Source: Anaeromassilibacillus sp. An200 (lineage in GTDB: Bacteria > Bacillota > Clostridia > Oscillospirales > Acutalibacteraceae). Taken from it: a DNA stretch of 64,000 bases. Positions 16,947-27,755 of the stretch are shown here, one piece after another. The stretch is taken from positions 1 to 64,000 of the forward strand of contig NZ_NFJU01000023.1 in NCBI RefSeq assembly GCF_002160025.1, given 5' to 3'. The notes under the pieces are model-generated. The model saw nothing but the letters and a program-made list of their open reading frames with translations, did no database searches and was not told where the DNA came from. Position numbers and translations under genes: made by a program. Each line of letters opens with the position of its first letter. The first letter of the stretch is position 1.

Positions 16947-19900
16947 ATGGCAAAACTGATTGGAAGCGCACAATCCACTAACTTTGGAGAAAATTTGTTT
17001 ATACGCAAAGCCCAGGAGTTTTTGGACGATCAGTACATCATTTACTGGAATCGTCAAATATATGGCCGTGAGTTTGATGTCTGTATCCTTATGCCAGGAA
17101 AAGGCATTTTGGTTGTGGAATTAAAGGGGTGGCGTGAAGAAAATATCCTTCGTATTGAGAATAGTGATACCATTATAATCAAAACAAACGAAGGAGAAAC
17201 TCTTGCTACGCCACAAAAGCAAGCGCGCGGATATCGTTTTGCAATTGAGAGGCATATACGTCAAAATACAGGTAAGTTTCCATTAGTATTTCAAATGGTC
17301 TGTCTTCCCCAAGTTTCTAAGGATTTTTATCACAGAAAAAGGCTGGATGTGGTTTTAGATGAGTCATTCACCATATTGAAAGAGGATTTGGATGATACAT
17401 CTTCTTTCTACAAAAAAATTGATCAGGCATTATCAGAAGCCTTTCGCTGGAAAAGAGATCCGTTTGATTCAAAGACCATGTTGGAAGTTCGTAATCTGTA
17501 TGAAACTGATATTGATCTGGATAAAGATGACGAATCTGAAATTGGAAAAGGACAGGTACATTCTTATCATCAGCATGATTATTCTCGCTTTTATTACTTC
17601 TCCGAAGCTGATGAATTGAATGGCAATGTCATCGAAGACATCAAAGTTCAGTATATGTGCGGTTGCAAACTATATTGTGTGTTTTCGAAAAAAGAGCAAA
17701 TGTTATTTGTGCTTAATGCTCTTGATGTAGCACTTACACAAAAAGGATTAGTACGGAATCGGGATAATATCGAAATCGCATTTGACGAACAGAAAAACCA
17801 TATTCCGCCTGCTACTTCCGTTAATGATATGTTCATGGGCTTTCACTGCTCCATGAGCGTATTGAGTGAGCCTTTTGGCAAGAATACTACTTCCTTTGTA
17901 ATTCATAATGGAAAATATAACCGTTCTCAAGAATCTATTCTCAAAAAGCTTAGCGAACAGAGCCAGTTTAATTTTGAGCAATATGAAGTTGAGCATGCTT
18001 CGCCGAAAAAGAACATTGTAATTCGCGCCGGTGCAGGTACCGGCAAAACCTACACGATGATTTCTCGTATTGGATTTATCTGCTATACCCAAAATGTTCC
18101 GCTGCGGAAAATGGCTGACCGTATTGTGATGATCACATTTACAAATGAAGCTGCAGATCAAATGGAGGAAAAACTCAAGACATACTTCAGGAATTGCTAC
18201 CTGGTAACCTCCAACCCTGATTACCTGGAGATGGTGTCCAGAATTGAACACATGCAGATTAGCACGATTCATTCCTATGCGAAAGACTTGATTGCCCAGA
18301 TGGGCACCTCATTTGGCTATGGAATCGACTTGAGCATAACCTCCAGCGAATTTTATCGCCGCAAAAAAATTACAGATCTACTTGATGAGTATATCCATCA
18401 GAAAAGAATCGAATGCGGAAACGACTATACAGATAAGCTGGGGATGCCTGTTTACGCTATACGTGACAGTATTCTTGATTTCATTGGAAAACTGCATAAT
18501 AAAAGTGTCGATATCGAAACTATTGAGCCTCAAGATTTCGGAACCCTTTTGAATAGCGAGGGCCACGGTGAATTGCATGAATTACTGGCCAGCGTGATCC
18601 CGGCTGTTGAACAAGAATATCTGGGGGAACTTCTGGAAAATAACAAAATCCACCTCAGTTCTATGATGTCTATTCTTAATCGATTCATCAATGATCCAGA
18701 CAGTGAGAGCAGAATCAGAGAGTTAAAGATAGATAAAGGTGCTCAGCAGTTTATGTTTGTTGATGAGTTTCAGGATACAGATGACTCTCAAATTGAATCT
18801 TTGCTGCGGATTGCCCAGGTACTTGACTATAATCTGTTCCTTGTAGGCGATATTAAGCAGTGCATTTACCGTTTTCGCGGCGCAAAAGAAAAGGCTTGTG
18901 ACCAATTGGGAATTGACAAAAATCCCGAGAAGTGGTTGGAGTTTTCTTTGCGGCGAAACTATCGCACGGATAAGTATTTGCTGGATATTTTTGACCGTTC
19001 TTTTGCTGCATGGGGTGAAATGGATGAAGAGTTGCTTACCTACGATGCAGCCAAAGATAAACTAATCGGCACAAGAGACTATAACGGGAAATACTTGACC
19101 TCCAAGAGCCGGTTCTACCGGCGACTTCCGGCAGCAAATGAAGAGATGCGGATTCCCATTCTTGTTGAGGAGATTAAAAGAATCCAGAAACGCATTCAAT
19201 ACGAAGAGAGCCACGGAATGAAGCTTTCCGCAAAGGAAAAAAGCATTGCGATCCTGGTTCGTGAAAACTGGCAAGCTGATATGATTCGTACTGACTGTGC
19301 CAAGCTTGGAATCAGCGTACATACCAACACAGGCGGGGACTTATATATGTCCCAGCCTGCTATGGACATGCTCACTTTGGTCAATGCCTTGGTTCATTTT
19401 GACGAAGCTGACTATCTTTACAACCTTGTAACCTCAAATTTCTTTAATCTGGATATCCCCAAATCCAACCTCTATGAGATACGTATGAAGATTCGTAACG
19501 GAAAATGGAGGGCGAAGGCAGACGAGAAAGAACAGGTGAATTACCTTATTAATTTTATGAATCTGATGCTTGCGAACACTGTTGATAAGAATAACAGATG
19601 GGAATACATTGTTGCAAGCCTTAGAACACAGCCCGTTCTTCAGGCCATCCGCAAGGTGTACAGCACTCTTGAACCCTGGAAACACTTCAGCGACGATCCT
19701 TGGAAACAGCATTACTATCAGCTGAATATTGATTTGTTGTTTGAGCAGCTCATCAACGCTTGCAATGTAGATCGGCTTACTATTAACACGTTGCAGGAGC
19801 ATCTTTATAATAGCATCATTTCTCAGGTCTCTGTCGATAGTCGAACTCCGGCCAGCAATGAGGAAGAGTCTACCATTCAGTGTATTACAGTACATAAATC

Positions 19901-20219
19901 GAAGGGACTTGAATATGGCCATGTAATTCTGCCGTTTTGCTCGGCTTCCATGGATTTTATCAAAAGGACGCAGTTACATATCAGCACGACCAAGTGCCAG
20001 GGCCGGTATCGTATTGGTTATAGCATGAGTGTGGGCAATTCCGGTCAAACTGTTCAAAATGATTTCTATGATGAAGTCATTGAGAAGTCTGAAAAAGCTC
20101 GGGAGGAAACCCGTATCCTCTATGTTGCTATGACAAGGTCGATTCGCTCATTCTCCTGGGTGGAAGTTCAGGGGAAGCAGAACTTATCTTGGCAGAATCT
20201 CATAGAAACAGAGGTGTAA
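16947..20219 (+). CDS. NERD-domain UvrD/Rep-type helicase
   Basis: 1090 aa. The N-terminal NERD nuclease-related domain spans about residues 10-130 (REFDVCILMPGKGILVVELK, an E-x-K pair in a PD-(D/E)XK-like fold). After a middle linker comes a superfamily 1 helicase. It has Walker A AGAGTGKTYTMI near residue 360, Walker B FVDEFQDTDDSQ near 603, GDIKQCIYRFRGA, the motif IV-type RRNYRTDKYLL, CITVHKSKGLEYG and RILYVAMTRS. The three-part arrangement resembles AddA/UvrD-like helicase-nucleases, with NERD as the nuclease. It overlaps none of its neighbours but is only 3 bp from the AddB-like gene, suggesting a two-subunit complex. Confidence 0.9.
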   Translation: MAKLIGSAQSTNFGENLFIRKAQEFLDDQYIIYWNRQIYGREFDVCILMPGKGILVVELKGWREENILRIENSDTIIIKTNEGETLATPQKQARGYRFAIERHIRQNTGKFPLVFQMVCLPQVSKDFYHRKRLDVVLDESFTILKEDLDDTSSFYKKIDQALSEAFRWKRDPFDSKTMLEVRNLYETDIDLDKDDESEIGKGQVHSYHQHDYSRFYYFSEADELNGNVIEDIKVQYMCGCKLYCVFSKKEQMLFVLNALDVALTQKGLVRNRDNIEIAFDEQKNHIPPATSVNDMFMGFHCSMSVLSEPFGKNTTSFVIHNGKYNRSQESILKKLSEQSQFNFEQYEVEHASPKKNIVIRAGAGTGKTYTMISRIGFICYTQNVPLRKMADRIVMITFTNEAADQMEEKLKTYFRNCYLVTSNPDYLEMVSRIEHMQISTIHSYAKDLIAQMGTSFGYGIDLSITSSEFYRRKKITDLLDEYIHQKRIECGNDYTDKLGMPVYAIRDSILDFIGKLHNKSVDIETIEPQDFGTLLNSEGHGELHELLASVIPAVEQEYLGELLENNKIHLSSMMSILNRFINDPDSESRIRELKIDKGAQQFMFVDEFQDTDDSQIESLLRIAQVLDYNLFLVGDIKQCIYRFRGAKEKACDQLGIDKNPEKWLEFSLRRNYRTDKYLLDIFDRSFAAWGEMDEELLTYDAAKDKLIGTRDYNGKYLTSKSRFYRRLPAANEEMRIPILVEEIKRIQKRIQYEESHGMKLSAKEKSIAILVRENWQADMIRTDCAKLGISVHTNTGGDLYMSQPAMDMLTLVNALVHFDEADYLYNLVTSNFFNLDIPKSNLYEIRMKIRNGKWRAKADEKEQVNYLINFMNLMLANTVDKNNRWEYIVASLRTQPVLQAIRKVYSTLEPWKHFSDDPWKQHYYQLNIDLLFEQLINACNVDRLTINTLQEHLYNSIISQVSVDSRTPASNEEESTIQCITVHKSKGLEYGHVILPFCSASMDFIKRTQLHISTTKCQGRYRIGYSMSVGNSGQTVQNDFYDEVIEKSEKAREETRILYVAMTRSIRSFSWVEVQGKQNLSWQNLIETEV

Positions 20220-20222
20220 GAA

Positions 20223-23200
20223 ATGCCGTTTAAAATCTACACATATGAAGACCCTTATAAGTTAGATAAAGCGGATTTCTGGAATGAGATTTCTGCCTTA
20301 CCACACTTCTGTAGTGCAAGAACCCTTGTAAATGGCTTCAAGGATGTTTTGGGTGATCGAATTGAGGGTTTGATTTGTCCATTAGATGAATTGGTCAAAC
20401 ACGAAGATGTTTATATGCAGTGGACGGATAATATCAGCCTTCGGATTCAACAGTATAGTGCTTTCTCAGCAGTGTTCAAGAAACTGTTAGAGAAACGGAA
20501 AATCAGTAAGCCGTTCCACATGGCTTTGGCTCACAATCAAAATCATTTCCTTGAAGCTGTCCGTCTCTTCATAGAATTGGATATCGGTGCATCTGCTGTT
20601 GATGCAAGCAAGGGAAACACGGAGCAACGGCTCTTTGTCTATATGCTGAAGCAAGCACAGCAAAGTTCGCTTTTCAGGTTTCCAGAAACTCCTTGCCGTG
20701 AAAAGCTCAAAGAAATCGTTGTGTCTCTTGCAAAAAAGGAAGTTGAAGAGTGTACTGGAACACCACAGGAAGTAAAGCGTTGTGAAAGAGCTGTCGATAT
20801 TACCAAAGCGCAACCCTTTGACAGCATTGTGGTTCACGGTGTGCATCAGTTTACACCGGTACAGCTCCGGCTTTTACTTGCTATGGAAAAGATGGGGATA
20901 ACCATCATCTTTTTGTTCAATTATCAGAAGAAGTATTCCAAAATTTATTCCTCCTGGAATGAAATCTATGGTTGCTTCGAAGTTCCCATTCACCATGATA
21001 CCGCTGTATGTGAATATGAGCTCCCCACAATGCAAAATCCCAGCAATGCCCTGGCCTGCGCAATAGGCGAAATTTGCGAAGATAGAAACGCAGTAGGCGG
21101 TCCGTTACTTAGGAAATGGCATAAGCTGTACAAGAGCGTTCAGCTTATGGAATTTGCGAACATTACAGAGTATGCACATTTTGTTTCTAATCACTTTGAT
21201 GCGGCGATTCAGCGATATTCTGAATCGCGTAGTGTCATGGAGAGAGGCAATGATGTATGGAACAATGCGGCTGTTCTCCGACATTTGGATGAACAAGTAT
21301 ACACTGCAAACAAAGATGTTCACACCTTGCTTAAAATCTACTATCCTGAATACGCCAAAGATCGTCACTTCCTTTCCTACCCTATCGGACAGTTCTTCTC
21401 TGCGATTTACCGTTTGTGGGACTATGAGCACAGACAGATCATTTTCGATATCAACGCTATAAAAGAGTGTTTGTCTTCCAACATCCTCAGTGTAGCTCCA
21501 GGAGAAGTACTGCTGCGGACCTTCTACAATGTTGCAATTCTCTTTGAAAATGTGACAACATACGAGGAATTTCAAAGCAAGATTATTGAGGGCTATGCCA
21601 AAAACTATGATAAGCTGGCGGCAACACCGGGTACGGATACACTTTCCGAACTGAAAAATCTATCCGTTTACAACAAGTACAAGGTTGCAAAAAAAGACTT
21701 ACTTACGCTCATTCGAGCAATTGAAGAGATTAATGAGATTGCTACATATCTGTTTGCTCTGGACAATTCTCGTGAGGATTTCATCAATTTTGGAAAGCAT
21801 TTCCGCAACCTCGAAGAGTTTCTCAAACAGCGTGAGTTAGCTCTGGCCAATGAGCAAGAGCGAGCCTTGATTTCGGATCTACAACTGCGCCTCGATAAAA
21901 TAAAGCCGGAAAACTCTACCTTCTCCGGTACATTTAGAGATTTGCAAGAGGGACTATATTACTATTTGAAGCAAAAGAACGATGAAGATCAAGGCGTAGA
22001 CTGGATTGTAAAAAACTACGAGCAGATTGACGGCGATATTCTACAGAGCAAACGTCAATTTGAGAAAGAGCAACGTAAAGTTTACCACTTTGCATGTGTA
22101 TCGGATCGCGACATGAATATGAGTGTCAACGACCAACTCCCGTGGCCTCTCACGGACGAGTTTATACGTGCTGCTTATTCCCCCATTGATCTGCAGTTTC
22201 AGGTGTACTACACCGCACTGGGGGAACGTAGCAATTTTCTTAGATATGCTCTGTTTTACGGTCTGTGCTACAATCGCTGTGATGTTCGGCTCAGCTATGT
22301 GAGGCAGTATGGTGACGAAACAACGGAACCTTATGCTTTACTGTCCATCTTGGGATTATTACCTAAGGCTGATCTGATTGAACGCGTCAATAAACCTGTT
22401 CCATTTTCAATATCCGTTGGACAAGATGTGACCAAGGGCGTTAAATATGACCGATATCAAATGATGGATATGTTTTTATGCCCGTATCGCTTTTTCCTGG
22501 ACTATGTAATGGAAGATGGCCCGGTTATACAAGGAAATTTCCTGTACCAAAAATATTTTGAGAATCTACTAATTGAAGCAGTTTGGAAGCGAATTGGGAA
22601 GCAAAATCGCTTAGATGTAATGAAATTTTTACCCAAAATTTTGGCGCAGGAGACGCAGAAACTTGAACCCTACTTTAAGTTTTGGAAATCAACCGAGATC
22701 TTAGACCTTAGAGCAAGAGCAAAGAATTACCTTGTCCATGAAATAATTACAGAAGATCATGGAACAACTGTAAAGCCCTACGATCCTTCCCACATGCAGA
22801 CGCGAAAACTTTTTGGGACGGCTCTATTTTCTGTTGACATCTCTGAAGTTGAAATAAAAAACCCGTATCATGAATTTGAAGCGCTTACAAGAAGAGACGG
22901 CTGGAAAAAGATTTATTCACTCCGTAGGCTGCCAAAACCAGAGAATCAAATACCAGTCGATACTCTTCGTGGCGAAACTAAAAATTATCTCAACCAGACA
23001 TTTGGAAAAGGTAAAACAGCGATTCCCTCTGATTGGTGCATTTATTGTGTGCATAGAGGAAATTGCATGGAATCTTTCTTATGTAGCCAAATCAGCATGT
23101 CCAGCTCCAGGAATGAACCTCGAAGCAATTCGGAGTCCCATACAAACACCTCTGCCAAAGCTTTGCAGCCTCCCGTTTTGGAATCTCCAACAGTGAATAT

Positions 23201-24470
23201 AGAAGAACCCCTTGTTTTGAAGCCAGTTGCACATGGGGCGCTGGCTACCGATGCTACCCATGACGAGGCTGAAAACGCTGTTTCTGCATCATCTCCACCT
23301 GCCATTCCTGATCCTACGGTCGAGAATACACCTTCCGAAGGCAAAGTTGCGCCAAATGAGTGGGGTAATTTTGAGCAAATACTAAAGACCATTCAAGAAA
23401 TGGTAGAAGGAAACCGCCAGGAAATACAAAGTCTTAAAGGTGAGCTTACCTCGAGAAAAAGCCGCCGTGAGGATACCACTCGCATTGAGGCTCGCTTGGC
23501 AGAGGAAGAACGTAGAAGTCAGGAGCTTCTGGACAAGCTTACAGAAACAGAGGATCGACTGGCCACAACAGAGGCCCAGAACCGCGATCTCTCTCATACT
23601 GTCAAAACCCAGGATGCACTACTGGAGAGGAAACGAGCACTTGAATTCACAGAGGATGAACTGGAAGAGTTACACAGGTATTCTACAATCATTGTGTTTG
23701 ACACATGCTCGATTATGAATTATCCGAACCTACTCGACGGTGTAAATGATGGTGAGCTTGTTGTAGTTCCTAAGGATGTAAACAATGAACTCGAACACCA
23801 TAAGACCCGTTTCGGCGCGGATGAGCGAAAAATCAAAGCGCAGCGGGCTATATCAGCAATCTTTAACTACAAGCGGCATTTCCCGCTTACTTATGCTGAA
23901 GGTTTGACTGATCTGGTGCCCAATGTTTACCGTGCAGATACCGGAGAGAAGGAACAAAACGACAATATGATTTTATCTGTGGCTCTCCGATATAAGTACT
24001 ATACGGATATTCCTGTCATTTTTATTACCGATGATAGAAGCCTTTCCAATAAGGCGTCCGGTGAGGGGCTTGAGGTATGGACAGCAAAGGACTTCCTCAC
24101 TCCACCCGAATCCTCGTTTGAGGATGTGCCTCAGGCGGTTGTGAGCGCAGAGACAGTAGTAGGTACTGAGCCAGCTGAGAGCAGCGAAGCAACACAAATC
24201 ACAGCAGAGGAAACAAGTGCGGTTGCAGAAGCTGAGAGACGGGCAAAAGCACAGGAAGAATACCTTGCCCAAAAAATTAGTCTGAAGGTACTTCACTTAG
24301 AGGCAAGCCAGATTTCTGTTTTACAGAACAATGGAATTAGAACGCTTGCTGATTTTATGGCCCAGACCGAGAGCAGTTTTGCGAGCCTGAAAGTCAAGAA
24401 AGGTGTTCCTTTTACTGCAAGATTTCTAAAAGAACAAGAGCGTATCAAGCGTAAACTCGAAAATCTATAA
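20223..24470 (+). CDS. AddB-like protein fused to a PIN nuclease domain
   Basis: 1415 aa. Residues about 1-740 look like the degenerate helicase body of AddB/RexB (SIVVHGVHQFTPVQLRLLLA). Then comes the region that in AddB/Cas4 is a PD-(D/E)XK nuclease with an iron-sulfur staple. The four Cys remain (MFLCPYRFF near 753, CIYCVHRGNC near 938), but I find no 'GxxDRxD...DYKT' active-site motif between them. A low-complexity linker and coiled coil (about 970-1150) lead to a PIN domain near 1155-1300. It has four acidic positions: VFDTCSIM, VNNELEHH, EQNDNMIL and FITDDRSLS. The C-terminal tail is helical. The likely partner is the NERD helicase encoded 3 bp upstream. Confidence 0.75.
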   Translation: MPFKIYTYEDPYKLDKADFWNEISALPHFCSARTLVNGFKDVLGDRIEGLICPLDELVKHEDVYMQWTDNISLRIQQYSAFSAVFKKLLEKRKISKPFHMALAHNQNHFLEAVRLFIELDIGASAVDASKGNTEQRLFVYMLKQAQQSSLFRFPETPCREKLKEIVVSLAKKEVEECTGTPQEVKRCERAVDITKAQPFDSIVVHGVHQFTPVQLRLLLAMEKMGITIIFLFNYQKKYSKIYSSWNEIYGCFEVPIHHDTAVCEYELPTMQNPSNALACAIGEICEDRNAVGGPLLRKWHKLYKSVQLMEFANITEYAHFVSNHFDAAIQRYSESRSVMERGNDVWNNAAVLRHLDEQVYTANKDVHTLLKIYYPEYAKDRHFLSYPIGQFFSAIYRLWDYEHRQIIFDINAIKECLSSNILSVAPGEVLLRTFYNVAILFENVTTYEEFQSKIIEGYAKNYDKLAATPGTDTLSELKNLSVYNKYKVAKKDLLTLIRAIEEINEIATYLFALDNSREDFINFGKHFRNLEEFLKQRELALANEQERALISDLQLRLDKIKPENSTFSGTFRDLQEGLYYYLKQKNDEDQGVDWIVKNYEQIDGDILQSKRQFEKEQRKVYHFACVSDRDMNMSVNDQLPWPLTDEFIRAAYSPIDLQFQVYYTALGERSNFLRYALFYGLCYNRCDVRLSYVRQYGDETTEPYALLSILGLLPKADLIERVNKPVPFSISVGQDVTKGVKYDRYQMMDMFLCPYRFFLDYVMEDGPVIQGNFLYQKYFENLLIEAVWKRIGKQNRLDVMKFLPKILAQETQKLEPYFKFWKSTEILDLRARAKNYLVHEIITEDHGTTVKPYDPSHMQTRKLFGTALFSVDISEVEIKNPYHEFEALTRRDGWKKIYSLRRLPKPENQIPVDTLRGETKNYLNQTFGKGKTAIPSDWCIYCVHRGNCMESFLCSQISMSSSRNEPRSNSESHTNTSAKALQPPVLESPTVNIEEPLVLKPVAHGALATDATHDEAENAVSASSPPAIPDPTVENTPSEGKVAPNEWGNFEQILKTIQEMVEGNRQEIQSLKGELTSRKSRREDTTRIEARLAEEERRSQELLDKLTETEDRLATTEAQNRDLSHTVKTQDALLERKRALEFTEDELEELHRYSTIIVFDTCSIMNYPNLLDGVNDGELVVVPKDVNNELEHHKTRFGADERKIKAQRAISAIFNYKRHFPLTYAEGLTDLVPNVYRADTGEKEQNDNMILSVALRYKYYTDIPVIFITDDRSLSNKASGEGLEVWTAKDFLTPPESSFEDVPQAVVSAETVVGTEPAESSEATQITAEETSAVAEAERRAKAQEEYLAQKISLKVLHLEASQISVLQNNGIRTLADFMAQTESSFASLKVKKGVPFTARFLKEQERIKRKLENL

Positions 24471-24530
24471 CCGCAAGAGGCTACAGTGCAGCATTAGTTT
24501 CTTGCTTAAGCTGAGAAAGGAGAGCTGCGT

Positions 24531-27500
24531 ATGTTGGTAGGATGTTATTATCGCTGTCCTATCGTCGTTGAAGAAGGTGACAGAGATCATCCCAGGTTTT
24601 ATGTCCTTGCTCAGCTTGTCGAGTACAACGAAATTGCCGATGCAGTCAAGGTCGAAATGCACGATCTATTGGGCAGCAGGCAGTACTATGGGGATTTATT
24701 TCAGCACAATGTGTTCTTTTCTCGAGCGGTGACTCGTTGCGAAGCCTGTCCGGGTGGTGCTGTTGAAGGGTGTTGGGGGCGAGGCACAATTGTGTCTCGC
24801 GCCTCTGAACCCTATTCTGAGGACGAACCCTATTGGTATTGGATTAAACTGCCAAATGGACAGCATGTCAAGGAGTGCGAAACGGAACTCAAGTTTGATT
24901 ATTCGCAGATGAATTTCGCGCCTGATAAGCAGCTCCGGGCCTATGAGTTCCAACACCCCACTTGGTTCATCAATCATCTCAAGGTAAGCAAAAACCTTCA
25001 CCTTGTGAATAACGCTAACTATGGTTTCCATGTACTTGCCGGCTGCCGAGCTTTTCTGCTCCCGCACCAGATAAGCACAGTGGCCCGTTGCTTTGAAACC
25101 ACACCTGTCCGTTATATGCTGGCGGATGAGGTCGGCTTGGGCAAGACAGTCGAGGCGTGTTCTATTCTCAGTATACTGGCCAGTGAAAAGAAGGATCTCC
25201 GAGTACTTATCATTGTCCCCGGAGCATTAGCGAGCCAGTGGAAAAACGAGTTGCACTACAAATATGGTCTTAATGCGTCTGTTGCCTCGCCTCGTGCCCA
25301 GATTTGTCTGCTCCCTATGGAGGATATCGGTAAATCTTTGTTGACTCTTTCTATGTCCTGGGATTTTGCTATTGTAGACGAAACACATAGACTTCTTGCC
25401 AACGATACTTGGTACAGCCAAGTGCAGAATCTCAGCAGGAAAGTAACACATATTCTGCTTTTGTCTGCAACCCCTATACAGGACAGAAATGAAGAGTATC
25501 GCCGTTTGCTTGCGCTACTCAATCCAGAGCAATATGAGACCATGTCTGCTGAACGCTTTTCCTGGATGGTAAAGCGCCAAAAACGTATCCAAAAGTCTGC
25601 TAATCTTCTTTTGGGATATCTGGAACGCTATGACGAGTATACAGAAATCGTCTTAGATGATTTGAATAGCATTGTGGAAACACTTGAAGATGCAGCCCTG
25701 GAGAAGATGGTTAAGGATATTGACCTCAGTACAGAAGATCAAGGACTTTCCAAGGTCAAGCAAGCTTTGGCGTATATTTGTGAGAATTACAGAATTGAGC
25801 GAAGAGTAATCCGTAATCGTCGGCAGTTAATTTCTGAAAAAATGGCTCGACGGACCTTGTGTGCTATCCCGTACTCACCGCTGTCTCTTAACGAAAGCTA
25901 TAATGAAATAGGGGCAATCCAAAATACGCTCGCCTATCTTGCTGATAACGGTAAAGATGATGAAGAATATGTGACCCAAACTGCAATTCCTCTTCTTTCT
26001 GCGTTGTTCAGCAGCCCGTGGGCTTTTGAAGATGCCCTCCATAAGCTCCAAATTGATGATGGGATATTGTTGGACAGCGCAGCTGCGTGGAGGCGCCAAG
26101 CGGAGAATGAGCATAGTTTGGTGAATGTTGCTCTTGATGAAGATCCTGATCTTATCAAAGGCCGCTTAATGACTGCCATGAACTACATTGACCAGGAGAC
26201 AGATATCTTGGACGATGAAACCTGCAAACTGGTCGTATTTACAGCGCATAACGCTACACTTGTTCAATTTCTGAAATTGTTCAACACACGATATGCCGAT
26301 ATGGGGATTCATGCGGTGTCATTTGGCAAACACATGAATCGAGAGGAGCTTGAAGACAGCGTATATGCCTTTCAAAATAATCCTGCGTGTCGGGTAATCA
26401 TCTGTGACGAAACCGGTGGTGAAGGCCGAAACTTCCAGAACGCCTCCCAGATTATCCATCTTGATTTGCCGTGGAATGCCAATGCGCTTGAACAGCGTAT
26501 TGGCCGCTTAGACCGGTTGGGGCGTGACCCCAACATGGATGTTTTGTCTGTTGTACTTTATGCAGATACTTCTGTCGAGGAGCAGCTCTTCCACATTTGG
26601 AAAGACGGCATGAAGCTGTTTGAGCAGTCTCTGAGTGGCCTTGAAATCATCACCGGGGAACTAAACGAACTGATTGTTGATGCTCTGCTGGATGATTACT
26701 ATACCGGTCTTACCAATGCGTTTGATGATATTCTGGACCAGGCAGAAGAAATGCGGGAAAGCGTTGAGGACGAGCAGGATTTTGACCTTGGAGCCACTTT
26801 GTATCGTCCCTTGTCCCAGGGGATTGATAATGTTCTCGGTATCTACGCATCGGAAGATGACAATCTCTTTGCCACAGCCATGATGGGCTGGGGAAAACAG
26901 GCTGGTCTTTCCCCGGAAAAGCCTACCAGTTCTGGCTTGATTGAGTTCAGAGAAAGTACTTTCAGCGTAAATGCAGCCAGGCAGTCTCTTTTCATTCCTC
27001 CCGTGTGGGATAAATATACCAATTCCTCCATTATGAGAAGAGAAGGCAGGCTTCTTGGTTCCTTTGACCGCCGGACTGCTGCAACCCGAGAGGATATTCT
27101 TTTCTTTGCACCGGAAGACCCTGTTTACGATTCTATCATCTCAAATGCAGTGGGCTGTAACAGAGGCAGATGCACTGGTATCGAAACGGTTGCAGCATAC
27201 AACTATGATGGCCTTGTATTCATCTACAATATCGCACCAAAACTTGATGAGTTGCTTGAAAATGGGATGACCCTACAAACATTGGCGCAATATAGAATGT
27301 ATCTCCCACTCAAACAGATTATTGTTACTGTTCCCTTAACAGCCCGAAGCAAAGAAGTTCCCGAAAAGGAGATAATCAATACTCTGCTTGCTCTGCGCCC
27401 CAATAGCGTCAACCACCTTGGGCGGCGTGGCGGCAGCAAAATGTCAATTTCGCCTTTGGAGCACTTTATCAGTCGAACCCCTCCCAGTACATGGGAACCT

Positions 27501-27755
27501 CTGGTTGATAAAGCTTCTGCAACAGCCTACAAACGGGCCTGTGCCAGACTTGAAAAGCGCTCTGATTTTGAAGCTGCTGAGAAAGAAATGCAGCGCGTTT
27601 TGAATGGTTATAGAGCAGAATGTATCTACTTTGAACGAGATATGTCCGGCGTTGATGAAAGAGCACATCTGTTTGACATGACACTTCGGGCGCTCAAAAA
27701 TGCAAAACCGGAGTTAGATGCAGCCTGTTTCTTGAGGGTGAGAAGTAATGGATAG
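24531..27755 (+). CDS. SNF2-family helicase (DpdE-like)
   Basis: 1074 aa. The N-terminal 180 residues are a substrate-binding region with CEACPGGAVEGC. Then follow SNF2 motifs: Walker A ADEVGLGKTVEACS (about 197-210), LIIVPGALASQW, DETHRLL (DExH near 283) and LLSATPIQDR. Helicase motifs V-VI are CDETGGEGRNFQNASQ and EQRIGRLDRLGRD (about 626-665). The layout is like RapA/HepA-type remodelers. The Dpd DNA-modification island also has an SNF2 protein (DpdE) directly before a RecQ-like DpdF, as here. The ATG follows GAAAGGAG, and the gene overlaps the next one by 8 bp. Confidence 0.82.
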   Translation: MLVGCYYRCPIVVEEGDRDHPRFYVLAQLVEYNEIADAVKVEMHDLLGSRQYYGDLFQHNVFFSRAVTRCEACPGGAVEGCWGRGTIVSRASEPYSEDEPYWYWIKLPNGQHVKECETELKFDYSQMNFAPDKQLRAYEFQHPTWFINHLKVSKNLHLVNNANYGFHVLAGCRAFLLPHQISTVARCFETTPVRYMLADEVGLGKTVEACSILSILASEKKDLRVLIIVPGALASQWKNELHYKYGLNASVASPRAQICLLPMEDIGKSLLTLSMSWDFAIVDETHRLLANDTWYSQVQNLSRKVTHILLLSATPIQDRNEEYRRLLALLNPEQYETMSAERFSWMVKRQKRIQKSANLLLGYLERYDEYTEIVLDDLNSIVETLEDAALEKMVKDIDLSTEDQGLSKVKQALAYICENYRIERRVIRNRRQLISEKMARRTLCAIPYSPLSLNESYNEIGAIQNTLAYLADNGKDDEEYVTQTAIPLLSALFSSPWAFEDALHKLQIDDGILLDSAAAWRRQAENEHSLVNVALDEDPDLIKGRLMTAMNYIDQETDILDDETCKLVVFTAHNATLVQFLKLFNTRYADMGIHAVSFGKHMNREELEDSVYAFQNNPACRVIICDETGGEGRNFQNASQIIHLDLPWNANALEQRIGRLDRLGRDPNMDVLSVVLYADTSVEEQLFHIWKDGMKLFEQSLSGLEIITGELNELIVDALLDDYYTGLTNAFDDILDQAEEMRESVEDEQDFDLGATLYRPLSQGIDNVLGIYASEDDNLFATAMMGWGKQAGLSPEKPTSSGLIEFRESTFSVNAARQSLFIPPVWDKYTNSSIMRREGRLLGSFDRRTAATREDILFFAPEDPVYDSIISNAVGCNRGRCTGIETVAAYNYDGLVFIYNIAPKLDELLENGMTLQTLAQYRMYLPLKQIIVTVPLTARSKEVPEKEIINTLLALRPNSVNHLGRRGGSKMSISPLEHFISRTPPSTWEPLVDKASATAYKRACARLEKRSDFEAAEKEMQRVLNGYRAECIYFERDMSGVDERAHLFDMTLRALKNAKPELDAACFLRVRSNG

